This document shows, one piece after another, positions 25,589-35,091 of a stretch of DNA of 64,000 bases. This DNA is from Streptomyces sp. NBC_00425 (GTDB lineage Bacteria > Actinomycetota > Actinomycetes > Streptomycetales > Streptomycetaceae), in contig NZ_CP107928.1 in assembly GCF_036030735.1 (NCBI RefSeq), positions 5,828,001 through 5,892,000 on the forward strand, in the 5' to 3' direction. A program made the translations under genes and the position numbers. The notes under the pieces are model-generated. The model was not told the origin of the DNA and did not search any database. It saw only the letters and a list, made by a program, of their open reading frames with translations. Position 1 is the first letter of the stretch. Each line of letters opens with the position of its first letter.

Positions 25589-25659
25589 TCGTCGTGTGCC
25601 CCTCGGGGCAGGTGCGGTCCGGCGCCCCAGTGCCGTCGGCGGCCGGGGCGCCGGCCGGG

Positions 25660-27306
25660 CTACCAGCGGTAGGGCGCGTACACGTCCATGCAAGGTGTGC
25701 TGTCCGACCCGTTGATGGCGTCGGCGTTGTCGGGGATGTCCCCGGCCTTCGGCGTCGACTGCTTGGGGTAGGTCGTCCCCGAACGCCAGTCGGCGCCCAC
25801 GATGACGGTGACCCCCGAGGCGTCGCTGGTCCGCTCCACCGAGGTCAGCGGAATCCCCAGTGCCTTGGCGACGCGCTGCGCGTCGCCCTCCAGGTCCGCA
25901 CTGGGGTAGCGGACGACCGTCCTGTCCATGTCGGGCAGCACCGAGGAGTCCGCCACCGCCTGTGTGAACCCCTTGCCGGCGAGCTGCTGGGCGATCGTGC
26001 CGGCCCGTCGGGGCACCGCGGCCGAGGTGCTGGTCCGCGTACCGTTCTCCACCCGTACGGCGATCTTGTCGTCGGCCGCCGCCGGGTCCTTGGACAGCTT
26101 CTCCCCGGTCGCCGGCTTCTTCACGTCCGTGGCCTTGCCGTTGGCGTCGAACGGCACGTCGTCGCGGAGCATCGCCCACACCTTGTCGGCGTCGGCGCCG
26201 GCCGGCACCACGTGGTTGCGGTCCTGCGGGTCCTCGATGTTCGGCATCGTCGTCATGGTGATGCGGTTCGCCGGCACCGTCTTGAGCTGCATGCCCAGGT
26301 CGTACAGCTTCTTGACCGTACCGATCTCCTCGGACACCTTCAGCGACTTGGTCGCCGCCTCGGCCAGGTCCATCAGCCGGCCCGTGTCGGTGAAGACGTT
26401 CTGGTGCTGCAGCGTGCGGATCATCGAGTTCAGGTACATGTGCTGGGCCCTGGCCCGCAGGAGGTCGCTTCCCCAGGCATGGCGTGTGCGCAGCCACTGG
26501 AGCGCCTGCTTGCCCTCGACGTTCTTCGTGCCGGCCTTCATCTTCAGGCCGGAGCCCCCGCGGTCCCACACGTTCTGCTTCACGCAGACCTCGACCCCGC
26601 CGATGGCGTCCGCCATTCTCACCACGCCGGAGAAGTCGATCGTCATCCAGTGGTCTATGTAGACGCCGGTGAGGTTCTGCCAGGTGGCCAGCGTGCAGCC
26701 GGCGCCGCCGCGGGCCAGCGACTCGTTGATGATGGTGTTGATCTTCGGGTAGGTCTTGCCGGTCTCCGCGTCCTTGCACCGGGGGATGTCGACCCGGGTG
26801 TCACGCGGAATGCTCACCACCGCGGCGCTCTTGCGGTCGGCGGACAGGTGGATGAGCATCTGCACGTCGCCCAGGGGCGGGTTGCCGCGGTTGTCCCGGC
26901 TGCCGCCCAGCGCCACGTTCTCGTCGGAGTTGCGGCTGTCGGAGCCGATCAGCAGGATGTTCAGCGGAGTCTCCCCGGCCGTGTTGGCCTCGGTCTTCTT
27001 CGCCTTCGAGTCGCCGCTGCTGCGCTCGCCCTTCTGGATGTTGCCGTTCAGGTGCTGGTAGTACAGGTACCCGGCGCCGGCGGTCCCCGATATCACCACC
27101 GCGAGAACTATCGCGGACCAGCGAAGGACACGTCTTCTGCGACGGGGCCGGTCGCTGTCGCGCCCCTGGCGTCGTCGTCCGCTTCCGCCCGACCCGCCCG
27201 CTCCCGCCGGCGCCCGGTCCTGCGGCGCGAGGGACATCGTGTCCTCGACTGCGGAAGTCTTTCCCTGCTGCACCCTGCTCTGCCCCAACTTCGTGCCCCT
27301 CCCCAC
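25660..27306 (-). CDS. LCP-family wall polymer ligase with LytR_C domain (3 of 5)
   Basis: A 548-aa protein: Gly/Arg-rich cytoplasmic region, transmembrane helix (about 61-82), LCP domain (LNILLIGSDSRNS, VVSIPRDTRVDIP, ALQWLRTRHAWGSD) and a LytR_C domain (IAVRVENGTRTS) with a short C-terminal tail containing one Cys. Start GTG at 27306 has only a GA-rich upstream stretch; an ATG at 27237 (MSLAPQDRAP) is a good alternative and still leaves the transmembrane helix intact. Same strand as genes 4 and 5, each separated by more than 240 nt, so probably separate transcripts. Confidence 0.92.
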   Translation of the reverse strand: MGRGTKLGQSRVQQGKTSAVEDTMSLAPQDRAPAGAGGSGGSGRRRQGRDSDRPRRRRRVLRWSAIVLAVVISGTAGAGYLYYQHLNGNIQKGERSSGDSKAKKTEANTAGETPLNILLIGSDSRNSDENVALGGSRDNRGNPPLGDVQMLIHLSADRKSAAVVSIPRDTRVDIPRCKDAETGKTYPKINTIINESLARGGAGCTLATWQNLTGVYIDHWMTIDFSGVVRMADAIGGVEVCVKQNVWDRGGSGLKMKAGTKNVEGKQALQWLRTRHAWGSDLLRARAQHMYLNSMIRTLQHQNVFTDTGRLMDLAEAATKSLKVSEEIGTVKKLYDLGMQLKTVPANRITMTTMPNIEDPQDRNHVVPAGADADKVWAMLRDDVPFDANGKATDVKKPATGEKLSKDPAAADDKIAVRVENGTRTSTSAAVPRRAGTIAQQLAGKGFTQAVADSSVLPDMDRTVVRYPSADLEGDAQRVAKALGIPLTSVERTSDASGVTVIVGADWRSGTTYPKQSTPKAGDIPDNADAINGSDSTPCMDVYAPYRW

Positions 27307-27653
27307 CCGTTATCCGACAGCTGCGCTCTCCGCCCGGTCTCCCCCGGATGGCGCGAGCGCACCCTGTCGGCCCACTCGTTCCGACACCTGATGGCAACCT
27401 GTCAGACCCTTCCAGGCCCGAAGCGGGTTGGCCGCGCATCGGTAAAATCACGGTCCGGCACGGCCGGCCGTTCCCGGCCGCACCGACGTGCCGTCGGCAC
27501 AGCGGTGCCGGTTGTCAGACCGTCATGCGTGCCGAATGGTTGCGTCCCGAGCCGGGCGACGCGGTACGGACACCGGCGACCGGGCGCCCGAAGGACCCGG
27601 TCGCCCGCTCCACGGGACGGGGGCGGGCCCCGGAGGTCACCCGTCTCGCCGAC
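27307..27653. other. Intergenic region between LCP genes 3 and 4
   Basis: No coding sequence is supported in these 347 nt. It must hold the promoter of LCP gene 3. No hairpin or repeat stands out to my reading. Confidence 0.5.
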
Positions 27654-29411
27654 TCAGCTGGCGCACTGGACCTTGTCCGCGGTGGACTTCTCCACGTCCG
27701 GCGTGGCCACCGTGGAGGAGTTCAGCTTCACCCCGGCGCCCTTGAAGTCCTTGCCCAGGACGAGGGTCATCGTCGGCAGTCCCTGCGCGTTGGTGACGCT
27801 CTTGCCCGGCTTCATCGCCGATCCCGACAGGCCCATGATGTCGGCCAGCCGGCGTGCCTGGTCCGCCTGGTCGGGCGCGTACTCGAGCGTCGTCGTGTTC
27901 TGGACGGCGCCCGCGTTGCCGGCGTTCTCGGACTTGGTCACGTCCGCCTCGGTCTGCAGCCAGGTCAGCTGTTCCTGCGCGCTGCCCCCGGGGGCGCCGC
28001 CGTTGAGGATCCGCACACGCACGTCCGAGGCCGCGGACTTCGTGCCCTTGAGACGGGCGGCGATGGCGGCCTTCTCCTTCGCCGCCTCCTTCTTCACCTC
28101 GGTGAAGGACGTGTCGCTCGTGATCATCTGGAAGACCTGGGGCGCACGCGTCTGGTCGACGACGACGGTCGCCTTGACCTTCTCGGCCGGGTTGTCGACC
28201 ACGGGCACCGTCAGGAACGTGATGTTCTTCGGGGGGACCTTCTTCAGTTGCAGCGCCACGTCCTTCAGCGTGCTGACCTTGCCGATGCCCGTGTCGACGG
28301 TCAGCGCCTTCGTGGCTGCCTCGGCCAGACTCACCAGTTTCGTGGGGCTGGTGAGGGTGTCGCTGGAGGACATCTTGCGCATGAGGGAGCTCAGGAACTG
28401 CTGCTGCACCTTGATGCGGTCGAGGTCGCCCTGGTTGCCGAAGCTGTGCCGGGTGCGCACGAACGCCAGCGCCTGCTCACCCTCGACCACCGACTTGCCG
28501 GCGGGGAGCTTCAGCTTCGACTCCTTGTCGTCGACGGAGTGCGCGAGGCACACCTCGACCCCGCCCACCGCCGTCGTCAGCGTCTTCACCGCGTTGAAGT
28601 CGGCCATCATGAAGTGGTCCACCGTGATGCCGGTGACCTCCTTGACGGTGCGCATGGTGCAGCCCGCGTCCCGCTCGTACTGGCCGAGGCTGGTGTTGAA
28701 GCGGACGTTCCGCGTGCCGGGGATGTTCTTCTCGCTGCCGTCGGGCTGTTTCGTCGGGCAGTCCGGGACGTCGACGATCAGGTCGCGCGGAATGCTCAGC
28801 GCGGTCGCGTTCGTACGGTCCTTGGAGACGTGCAGCAGGATGTTGGTGTCGGCGTGGCCGACACTGCCCTTGTCGCCGTACCCCTCGTTGCCCTTGCCCG
28901 TGCGCTTGTCGGTGCCGATGATCAGGATGTTGAAGGCCTCGTCCTTGCTGAAGCCGCTCTTTCCCGCGCTGCCGACGTCCGTCGTGGTGACGTTGCCTTC
29001 GAGGTGCTTGAGGTACAGGTAGCCCGCCCCGGCGACGCCGACGAGGACGAAGGCCATGGTGCCGCCGGTCCACACCAGGATCTTCTTCGCCTTCGACTTC
29101 TTCTTCACGGGCCGTCGGCCGCGCCGGTTCGCCGGTTCCTCCGGCGGCGCACCCCGGCGCCTTCTCGGGCCCGGGAGGTCCGCGCTCTGCGGCTGCTGGG
29201 GCGACGACGACTCCCGGTCGGGCGTCGCCGTGCGGCCGCGCGCCCGGTCCGGTCCGCCGACCCGGTCCGCGGCGGATCCACGCGGTCCGGGGACGGTCGA
29301 CTGCGCTCCGGAAGCGCCCAGTCGCAGTTCGTATTCACCGGTGTCCGGGTTGAGTACCCACTGGTCTGCGGGGTCGATGTCGTCCGCCCGCCCACGGCCT
29401 TGCGCGTCCAC
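27654..29411 (-). CDS. LCP-family wall polymer ligase with LytR_C domain (4 of 5)
   Basis: A 585-aa protein, the longest of the group. The N-terminal DPADQWVLNPDTGEYELRL precedes a basic linker, a transmembrane helix (about 111-133), an LCP domain (FNILIIGTDKRTG, ALSIPRDLIVDVPD, QALAFVRTRHSFG) and a LytR_C domain (VRVRILNGGAPGG). A Cys lies four residues from the end (VQCAS). GTG at 29411 has GGAGG about 12 nt upstream. Confidence 0.92.
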   Translation of the reverse strand: MDAQGRGRADDIDPADQWVLNPDTGEYELRLGASGAQSTVPGPRGSAADRVGGPDRARGRTATPDRESSSPQQPQSADLPGPRRRRGAPPEEPANRRGRRPVKKKSKAKKILVWTGGTMAFVLVGVAGAGYLYLKHLEGNVTTTDVGSAGKSGFSKDEAFNILIIGTDKRTGKGNEGYGDKGSVGHADTNILLHVSKDRTNATALSIPRDLIVDVPDCPTKQPDGSEKNIPGTRNVRFNTSLGQYERDAGCTMRTVKEVTGITVDHFMMADFNAVKTLTTAVGGVEVCLAHSVDDKESKLKLPAGKSVVEGEQALAFVRTRHSFGNQGDLDRIKVQQQFLSSLMRKMSSSDTLTSPTKLVSLAEAATKALTVDTGIGKVSTLKDVALQLKKVPPKNITFLTVPVVDNPAEKVKATVVVDQTRAPQVFQMITSDTSFTEVKKEAAKEKAAIAARLKGTKSAASDVRVRILNGGAPGGSAQEQLTWLQTEADVTKSENAGNAGAVQNTTTLEYAPDQADQARRLADIMGLSGSAMKPGKSVTNAQGLPTMTLVLGKDFKGAGVKLNSSTVATPDVEKSTADKVQCAS

Positions 29412-29656
29412 GATTGTCCGAATCCTCCGTCGGGGCCACGCGGCGCCTTTACCCCCTCTAAGGCGCTCGGGTCTCGGTCACTCGGTGCGCGACCCAAGGG
29501 AAGGACCTCGCGGCCGGGTGCACCGGATCGCTCACACTATCCGCCCAGTTCGGCGTCGAGCGACGGCCGTGACAAATTCCACGCCCCTACAAGCGGGCAA
29601 TCCGCCCCATTTCCTGGAACTCCAGTTCCCCTTGAGGGCTGCCCTTGGCAAGCGCT

Positions 29657-30886
29657 TTACCCGCAGTCGTCCTCGGCGGCGGTGTTCCCGCGGAAGGTCG
29701 GAGCGGGCGGAGAGGGCGAAACCGTCCCGTAAGCCGTTCCGGCCGGCCGTGGCGATCTGTACGCAGCGTGGTCGCCCGACTCCGAGAGGGGTGAGTTCGT
29801 GGGAATCTCCTGAGAAACCACGACAGGCGTGTCGGTCCGCAGCCGGCCGAAGAGCTTCTCCGCCTCGGAGCGCACCAGTTGGTCGCGGTTCGCGTCGTGG
29901 ACATAGGACTCACGTGGAACAGTCAGGAATTGCACATTTTCGGTAGGAATGTGCCGCAGTCCGCGCACGAGGTCATACAGGCCGCGCAGACTCGCCAGAT
30001 CCGGGTCGGTGGTGAGCGAGGACGTGGCCGCGTCCAGCAACGGATACAGCTTCACCGGGTTCAGCAGGACGTCATTGCTCTGCACCTTGTTGACGAGCGC
30101 CCCGAGGAACCGTTGCTGCCGGTCCATCCGCTCGGTGTCGCTGCCGTCCCCGAGCGATTTGCGGGCCCGCACGTATCCCAGCGCCTGCTCCCCGTTCAGC
30201 GTGACCTTCCCGGCGGGCAGCCGCAGCTTGGCCGCCTTGTCGCTGATCGGCGCCTTCAGGCAGACCCGCACCCCGTCCACGGCGTCGACCATGTCCTTGA
30301 ACCCGCTGAAGTCCACGACGACGTGATGGTCGATGCGCACACCGGTCAGCTTCTCCACCGTCCGGATGGTGCAGGCCGAACCCCCGCTCTGGAAGGCGTA
30401 GTTGAACATGGCGAACGTCGGCCCGGCCCGCTTGCCGTCCCGCCGCAGGCACCCCGGCACGTCCACCATCAGGTCGCGCGGCAGCGAGACGGCGGTCGCA
30501 CTGCGCCGCCCGGCGGCCAGATGCAACAGGATCGTGGTGTCGGACCGCTCGGTCCCGGAGTCCCGCCCGTACTTCTCGTTCCCGTCGCCGGAGCGCGTGT
30601 CGGACCCGATGAGCAGGATGTTCTGCGCGTCCTTCACCAGCGAGGTCGGCCGCTCCTTCGCGTACCGCGCCAGCTCCGCCGCGGCCGCGTCGTCGGGCGT
30701 GATGTTCCCGTCGAGCTTCACGTAGACGGCCCAGCCGGCCACCCCGATCCCCAGCACGACCACGGCCCCCGCCGTCGCCCCGTACCGCAGCCACCGCCGC
30801 CGGCGCCGCCGCGCGAGCCCCCGCCCGTCTGCGGACGCCCCCGCCCCCGGCCCGAGGGGCCCGCCCCCACCACCGGAGTACGTCAC
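29657..30886 (-). CDS. LCP-family wall polymer ligase without LytR_C (5 of 5)
   Basis: A 409-aa protein: Gly-rich start, transmembrane helix (about 35-55) and LCP domain (NILLIGSDTRSGDG, AVSLPRDLMVDVPG, EQALGYVRARKSLG, DRQQRFLGALV). It ends with a short Pro/Ser-rich tail (about 370-409) and a penultimate Cys instead of LytR_C. GTG at 30886 is preceded by GAGGGGTGGA. Confidence 0.92.
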   Translation of the reverse strand: MTYSGGGGGPLGPGAGASADGRGLARRRRRRWLRYGATAGAVVVLGIGVAGWAVYVKLDGNITPDDAAAAELARYAKERPTSLVKDAQNILLIGSDTRSGDGNEKYGRDSGTERSDTTILLHLAAGRRSATAVSLPRDLMVDVPGCLRRDGKRAGPTFAMFNYAFQSGGSACTIRTVEKLTGVRIDHHVVVDFSGFKDMVDAVDGVRVCLKAPISDKAAKLRLPAGKVTLNGEQALGYVRARKSLGDGSDTERMDRQQRFLGALVNKVQSNDVLLNPVKLYPLLDAATSSLTTDPDLASLRGLYDLVRGLRHIPTENVQFLTVPRESYVHDANRDQLVRSEAEKLFGRLRTDTPVVVSQEIPTNSPLSESGDHAAYRSPRPAGTAYGTVSPSPPAPTFRGNTAAEDDCG

Positions 30887-31033
30887 GTCGGATCCACCCC
30901 TCCCGCACGAGCGCGCAGAGCTACTCCTACGACGATGACCCGAAAGCCCGGAAGGGGGCGGCCGGAAGCGAGCCGAACGGGTGACGGCAGCACTTCTCGG
31001 TCCGGGCGGGGGCTCGCGGAACCAGCCCGTCTG

Positions 31034-31080
31034 GGGGTGCCCCCTCTGGGGGAGTTCGAGGACGAGGCCCTTCAGGGCCT
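31034..31080. repeat. Inverted-repeat element between LCP gene 5 and the TIGR03089 gene
   Basis: Alternating runs of G5 and C4-5 (about 31033-31052) followed by AGGCCC-TTCA-GGGCCT (31065-31080). It may terminate the minus-strand gene ending at 31155. GGGGGTGCCCCC-type elements are, as I recall, scattered through Streptomyces intergenic DNA. Confidence 0.45.
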
Positions 31081-31154
31081 GCGGCGGGGGCCCGGGGCGG
31101 CAGTCACCGGCCGCGCCGCCGCAGCCGGCTGCGGGGCATGACGGCCCGCTGCGA

Positions 31155-31913
31155 CTACCGGGCCGTCGCGGACACCCGCTCCGCCTCGATCCGCCGCGCC
31201 ACGGTCTCCTCGCCGGCCTCCGCCAGGTTCCGGCACAGCACCACGGACCCCCCGCTCGCCAACGGCGCGTAGAGCCCGGCGCTCAGCCCCTCCCAGGTGT
31301 CGTACGGCAGCCCCGACAGCAGCCGCGCCCCGGGTCCCGTCAGGCCCAGCCCCGAAGCCTCCGCGCGCGCCCGTTCCACGATCTCCGCACCGGTGTACTC
31401 CGCCCCCGCCACGATCAGCGCGGGCTCCTCGGGGTCCACGGGAGCGTAGGGCGCGAAACGGTCCCCGAAGCTCGGGACGTTCACCGCGTAGTCGTCGTAC
31501 CCCTCGGGAGGCCCCGGCACGAAGCGGCGCCCGAGCGGGGCGAGCGACAGCGCGTAGCGCTCGCCCCGGCAGGCCAGCCCCGCCTCGAACCGGCCGGGCC
31601 CGGCCACGACGAAATCGGCTTGCCCCGGGTCCCCCTCCACGTCCGCGACGACGCCGACCGAGGCGCACGCCAGCAGCCACACCGCCGTCTGCCAGTGCGC
31701 GGGCAGCAGCAGCGCGACCCGGTCGCCCGGCTCGGCGGAGAGTCCGTCCTGGAGGAGGTTGGCGGTCTTGGCCACCCAGTTGGCGAACGTGGCCACGGAC
31801 AATTCGACCCGCTCGCCCGTGGCATCGTCGTAGAAGGTCACCAGGGGGCGCGCGGGATCGGCGGCGAGCGCGGAACGCAGCAGGTCGGCAGGGGTGCGAT
31901 CGGTGGCAGTCAC
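31155..31913 (-). CDS. TIGR03089-family protein (truncated AMP-binding-like)
   Basis: A 252-aa actinobacterial protein resembling the N-terminal part of acyl/amino-acid adenylating enzymes (TFYDDATGERVELSVATFANWVAKTANLL, GDRVALLLPAHWQTAVWLLACA). It lacks the P-loop-like STGxTGxPK segment and the C-terminal catalytic domain, so adenylation is unlikely; the family has no established function. GTG at 31913 is chosen as the first residue of the conserved part; no clear ribosome site is present and an upstream start at 31946 is possible. Confidence 0.8.
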   Translation of the reverse strand: MTATDRTPADLLRSALAADPARPLVTFYDDATGERVELSVATFANWVAKTANLLQDGLSAEPGDRVALLLPAHWQTAVWLLACASVGVVADVEGDPGQADFVVAGPGRFEAGLACRGERYALSLAPLGRRFVPGPPEGYDDYAVNVPSFGDRFAPYAPVDPEEPALIVAGAEYTGAEIVERARAEASGLGLTGPGARLLSGLPYDTWEGLSAGLYAPLASGGSVVLCRNLAEAGEETVARRIEAERVSATAR

Positions 31914-32053
31914 CCGCGCAAGCGTACGCGCCGCGCGCGCCGCCACGCCGGTCGCGGGGCCCGCCCGGGGCCACCGGTTCGGCGGAACGCATCCCGACGG
32001 TCCGTCAACTTCCCGATGGACAGAAATGTATGACTATGTCCAGGATCGGTGGC

Positions 32054-33715
32054 ATGCGTGGATTGCTTGCTACCTCGATCGGTGTCACCTGTGCGGCGGC
32101 TCTCGCCCTCCCGCTGACGCCGCCCGCCGACGCGGCGACGGTGCGACCCGCGCCGACCGCGGAGGCGGCGCCCAACGGGACGACCAGGGCCACGAGCCCC
32201 GACACCGCGACCACGGGATCTCTTCCCGACCGCCCGGAGCTCCGTGAGCTCCCCGAACTCCCCGACCATCCCGAACTCCCCGCCGTCCCCGACCTCCCGG
32301 GCAGCACCCAGTCGCTGCCCCTGGCTCCTCTCGGCCGCGACCGCGCCCTCGCCGGCGCGGCGGTGGTCCAGGGCCTGCCCAGGCGGGACGTCCGCTCCTT
32401 CTCCCTCCTCGGCGTCGTCTGGGACGATCCGGCCGCCGAACTGCACGGCCGGGTCCAGGTCCGCATCCGCCGCACCGGCGCCGACGCCTGGTCCGGCTGG
32501 CAGGACGTCGAGACCCACAACGCCGACCACGGCGCCGATCCCGGCACGGCCGAGAGCGCCTCCGGGCGGGTCCGCGGAGCCACCGCCCCGCTCTGGGTAG
32601 GCGATTCCGACGGCGTCGAGATCCGCGTCCATCCCGACACCGAACGCCGCACGGAGGACACGGCCCGGGGCGCCCAGACCCTCACGGCCACCGCACCCCT
32701 CCCCTCCGGCCTGCACCTGGAACTGGTGGACCCGGGGGCGGCGCCGCCCGTCCAGGCCCAGGCGGGCCCACCGCGCGGCCGCGCGCTGACCACCGGTGCC
32801 CGGCGGGCGGTCGCCCCCGAGCCCCCGCAGGCGGCCTCCGCCGTGGACGAGTTCGACCCGGTCGACCCGGACGATCCTGTCGACCCGGACGATCCTGTCG
32901 ACCCGGACGACCCGGTCGACGAGGCGAACGCGGCCGACACGAAATCGGCGACCGGGCTGTCCGCCGAGGTGGCCGAGGCCTCCGCGGCCAACACCTCCCT
33001 CGCGCCGCTCGGCGCCGAACAGATCCCGGCGCTGGACCGCGCGGACACCGAACGCGAACTGCTCGACCTGCGCGGGGCCGAACTGACCGCGGCCCAGCGG
33101 GCGAAGCCGTACATCGGCCCGCGCCCGAGCATCGTCACGCGCCGCGGCTGGGGCGCCGACGAGAAGCTGCGGGAGAGCGGCTTCCGCTACACGACGAAGG
33201 TGAAGGCCGCGTTCGTCCACCACACGGCGTCGGGCAACAGCTACTCGTGCTCGCAGGCCCCGTCCGTCATCCGGGGCATCTACCGCTATCACGTCAGGAG
33301 CATGGGCTGGCGCGACATCGGCTACAACTTCCTCGTCGACAAGTGCGGCAGGATCTACGAGGGCCGCGCCGGGGGAGTGGCCAAGCCGGTCCTGGGCGCC
33401 CACACCCTCGGGTTCAACTCCAACAGCATGGGGATCGCCGTCCTCGGCACGTTCACGTCCGCCAAGCCGAACTCCGCCACCGTCAACGCCGTCGCCCGGC
33501 TGACGGCGTGGAAGCTCGGCCTCTTCGGGGCGAACCCGAAGGGGAAGACCTACCTGACGTCCGGGGGCGGCAACCTCTACGCGAAGGGCAGGAGCGTCCG
33601 GCTGAACGTCATCTCCGGGCATCGTGACGGGTTCGCCACGGAGTGCCCGGGCAAACAGCTCTACGGCAAGCTCGGCTCGGCCCGCTCGACCTCGGCGGGC
33701 TACCAGGGCCGCTGA
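32054..33715 (+). CDS. Secreted PGRP-type N-acetylmuramoyl-L-alanine amidase
   Basis: A 553-aa exported zinc amidase cleaving the MurNAc-L-Ala bond of peptidoglycan. Signal peptide (MRGLLATSIGVTCAAALALP), a long low-complexity and beta-rich N-terminal region, an Asp-Pro repeat, and a C-terminal amidase_2/PGRP domain (about 365-540) with VHHTASGN, DIGYNFLVDKCGRIYEGRAGG and SGHRDGFATECPG carrying His/His/Cys zinc ligands. ATG at 32054 is preferred: it follows CCAGGA and opens the signal peptide. ATGs at 32030 and 32036 lie upstream in frame. Confidence 0.93.
   Translation: MRGLLATSIGVTCAAALALPLTPPADAATVRPAPTAEAAPNGTTRATSPDTATTGSLPDRPELRELPELPDHPELPAVPDLPGSTQSLPLAPLGRDRALAGAAVVQGLPRRDVRSFSLLGVVWDDPAAELHGRVQVRIRRTGADAWSGWQDVETHNADHGADPGTAESASGRVRGATAPLWVGDSDGVEIRVHPDTERRTEDTARGAQTLTATAPLPSGLHLELVDPGAAPPVQAQAGPPRGRALTTGARRAVAPEPPQAASAVDEFDPVDPDDPVDPDDPVDPDDPVDEANAADTKSATGLSAEVAEASAANTSLAPLGAEQIPALDRADTERELLDLRGAELTAAQRAKPYIGPRPSIVTRRGWGADEKLRESGFRYTTKVKAAFVHHTASGNSYSCSQAPSVIRGIYRYHVRSMGWRDIGYNFLVDKCGRIYEGRAGGVAKPVLGAHTLGFNSNSMGIAVLGTFTSAKPNSATVNAVARLTAWKLGLFGANPKGKTYLTSGGGNLYAKGRSVRLNVISGHRDGFATECPGKQLYGKLGSARSTSAGYQGR
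32861..32914 (+). repeat. 18-nt tandem repeat coding for Asp-Pro-rich spacer
   Basis: Three 18-nt units at 32861-32878, 32879-32896 and 32897-32914, the first two identical, encode VDPDDP inside the amidase gene. The in-frame period suggests a spacer whose copy number could vary between strains. Confidence 0.9.
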
Positions 33716-33823
33716 GGCGCAGGCGCGCCGAGCACCGACGCGCCGAGGCGCTGACGCACCGAGACGTACCGGCCGACCGGCTCACCCCCGGTCGGCCTCG
33801 TCGTCCGCGGGCCTCGTGGTCCG

Positions 33824-33886
33824 CCGCTCCCGCCGCTCCCGCCGGTCCTGTCGGTCCTGTCGGTCCTGTCGGTCCTGTCGGTCCCG
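33824..33886. repeat. Seven-unit 9-nt tandem array upstream of the nucleotidyltransferase gene
   Basis: Units of nine bases: two CCGCTCCCG, then CCGGTCCTG, three TCGGTCCTG and TCGGTCCCG. The array sits in the 293-nt gap after the amidase gene. It could be read in several frames but belongs to no supported gene. Confidence 0.85.
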
Positions 33887-34008
33887 CCGGCCCGCGGCGA
33901 CCGGTACGGACGGAACGCCGACGGCCCGGAAGTCGCCACACGACGGTCTGCATACACTGGCCGGCCGAAAGACAGTTCGGCCGGTCCCGGCAGGAAGCAG
34001 AGACGAAG

Positions 34009-35091
34009 GTGACAGAAGCGATCCTCCTGGTCGGCGGCAAGGGCACCCGGCTGCGCCCCCTCACGGTGCACACGCCCAAACCCATGGTCAGGGCGGCGGG
34101 GGTGCCGTTCCTCGCGCACCAACTCGCGCGGGCGAGGGCGGCAGGCGTGGACCACGTCGTCCTCGCGACGAGCTACCTGGCCGAGGTCTTCGAACCGTAC
34201 TTCGGCGACGGCTCGGCGCTCGGCCTGCACCTCGAGTACGTGACGGAGGAGGAGCCCCTCGGCACGGGCGGCGCGATCCGCAACGTGGCGTCCCGCCTCA
34301 CCTCCGCCCCGGAAGACCCGGTGCTGATCTTCAACGGCGACATCCTCACCGGACTGGACATCGGCCGTCTGGTGACCACGCACGAGACGACGGGTGCGGA
34401 CGTCTCCCTCCACCTGACCAGGGTGACGGACCCGAGAGCCTACGGTCTGGTGCCCACCGACGAGACGGGCCGGGTCCTCGCGTTCCTGGAGAAGCCGCAG
34501 ACGCCCGAGGAGATCGTCACCGACCAGATCAACGCGGGAGCGTACGTCTTCCGCCGCTCGGTCATCGACACCGTCCCGGCAGGCCGCCCGGTGTCCGTGG
34601 AGCGCGAGACGTTCCCCGGCCTCCTCGCGGCCGGCGCCCGTCTCCAGGGCATGGTCGACTCGACGTACTGGCTGGACCTCGGCACCCCGGCGGCCTTCGT
34701 CCGGGGCTCCGCCGACCTGGTCCTCGGCCGCGCACCGTCCCCGGCGGTCCCCGGCCGCTGCGGCGACCGCCTCGTCCTGCCGACGGCACAGGTCGCGGCG
34801 GACGCGAAGCTGACCGGCGGCACGGTGGTGGGCGAGGGCGCGTTCGTGGCGGAGGGTGCGCGGATCTTCGGCTCGACGATCCTTCCCGGCGCCGTCATCG
34901 AACCCGGCGCGGTGATCACCGACTCCGTCGTCGGGACCCGGGCCCGGGTGGGCGAACGCTCCGTCCTCACCGGCGCGGTGATCGGCGACGGGGCGGTCGT
35001 CGGCGCCGACAACGAGTTCCGCGAGGGTGCGCGGGTGTGGTGCGACGCGAGGATCCCGGCGGGCGCGGTGCGGTTCTCGTCGGATCAGTAG
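34009..35091 (+). CDS. Sugar-1-phosphate nucleotidyltransferase (mannose-1-phosphate guanylyltransferase-like)
   Basis: A 360-aa enzyme with an N-terminal nucleotidyltransferase domain (ILLVGGKGTRLRPLT signature, FNGDIL metal site, FLEKPQTP) and a C-terminal left-handed beta-helix of hexapeptide repeats (about 255-350). It forms an NDP-sugar from a sugar-1-phosphate and NTP. Similarity to GDP-mannose pyrophosphorylases, and the phosphomannomutase and ManA genes further on, make GDP-mannose the likely product, but glucose-1-phosphate enzymes look alike. GTG at 34009 follows AGGAAGCAG; longer frames upstream are repeat sequence. Confidence 0.9.
   Translation: MTEAILLVGGKGTRLRPLTVHTPKPMVRAAGVPFLAHQLARARAAGVDHVVLATSYLAEVFEPYFGDGSALGLHLEYVTEEEPLGTGGAIRNVASRLTSAPEDPVLIFNGDILTGLDIGRLVTTHETTGADVSLHLTRVTDPRAYGLVPTDETGRVLAFLEKPQTPEEIVTDQINAGAYVFRRSVIDTVPAGRPVSVERETFPGLLAAGARLQGMVDSTYWLDLGTPAAFVRGSADLVLGRAPSPAVPGRCGDRLVLPTAQVAADAKLTGGTVVGEGAFVAEGARIFGSTILPGAVIEPGAVITDSVVGTRARVGERSVLTGAVIGDGAVVGADNEFREGARVWCDARIPAGAVRFSSDQ

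Noticed and set aside
25495..29022. Plus-strand frame of 1175 codons across two LCP genes
   Set aside because: It is a shadow of minus-strand genes with full LCP motifs and shows no recognisable domain.
33643..34008. N-terminal extension of the sugar nucleotidyltransferase
   Set aside because: The upstream frame overlaps the amidase gene and runs through the 9-nt repeat; the family domain begins at the GTG at 34009.
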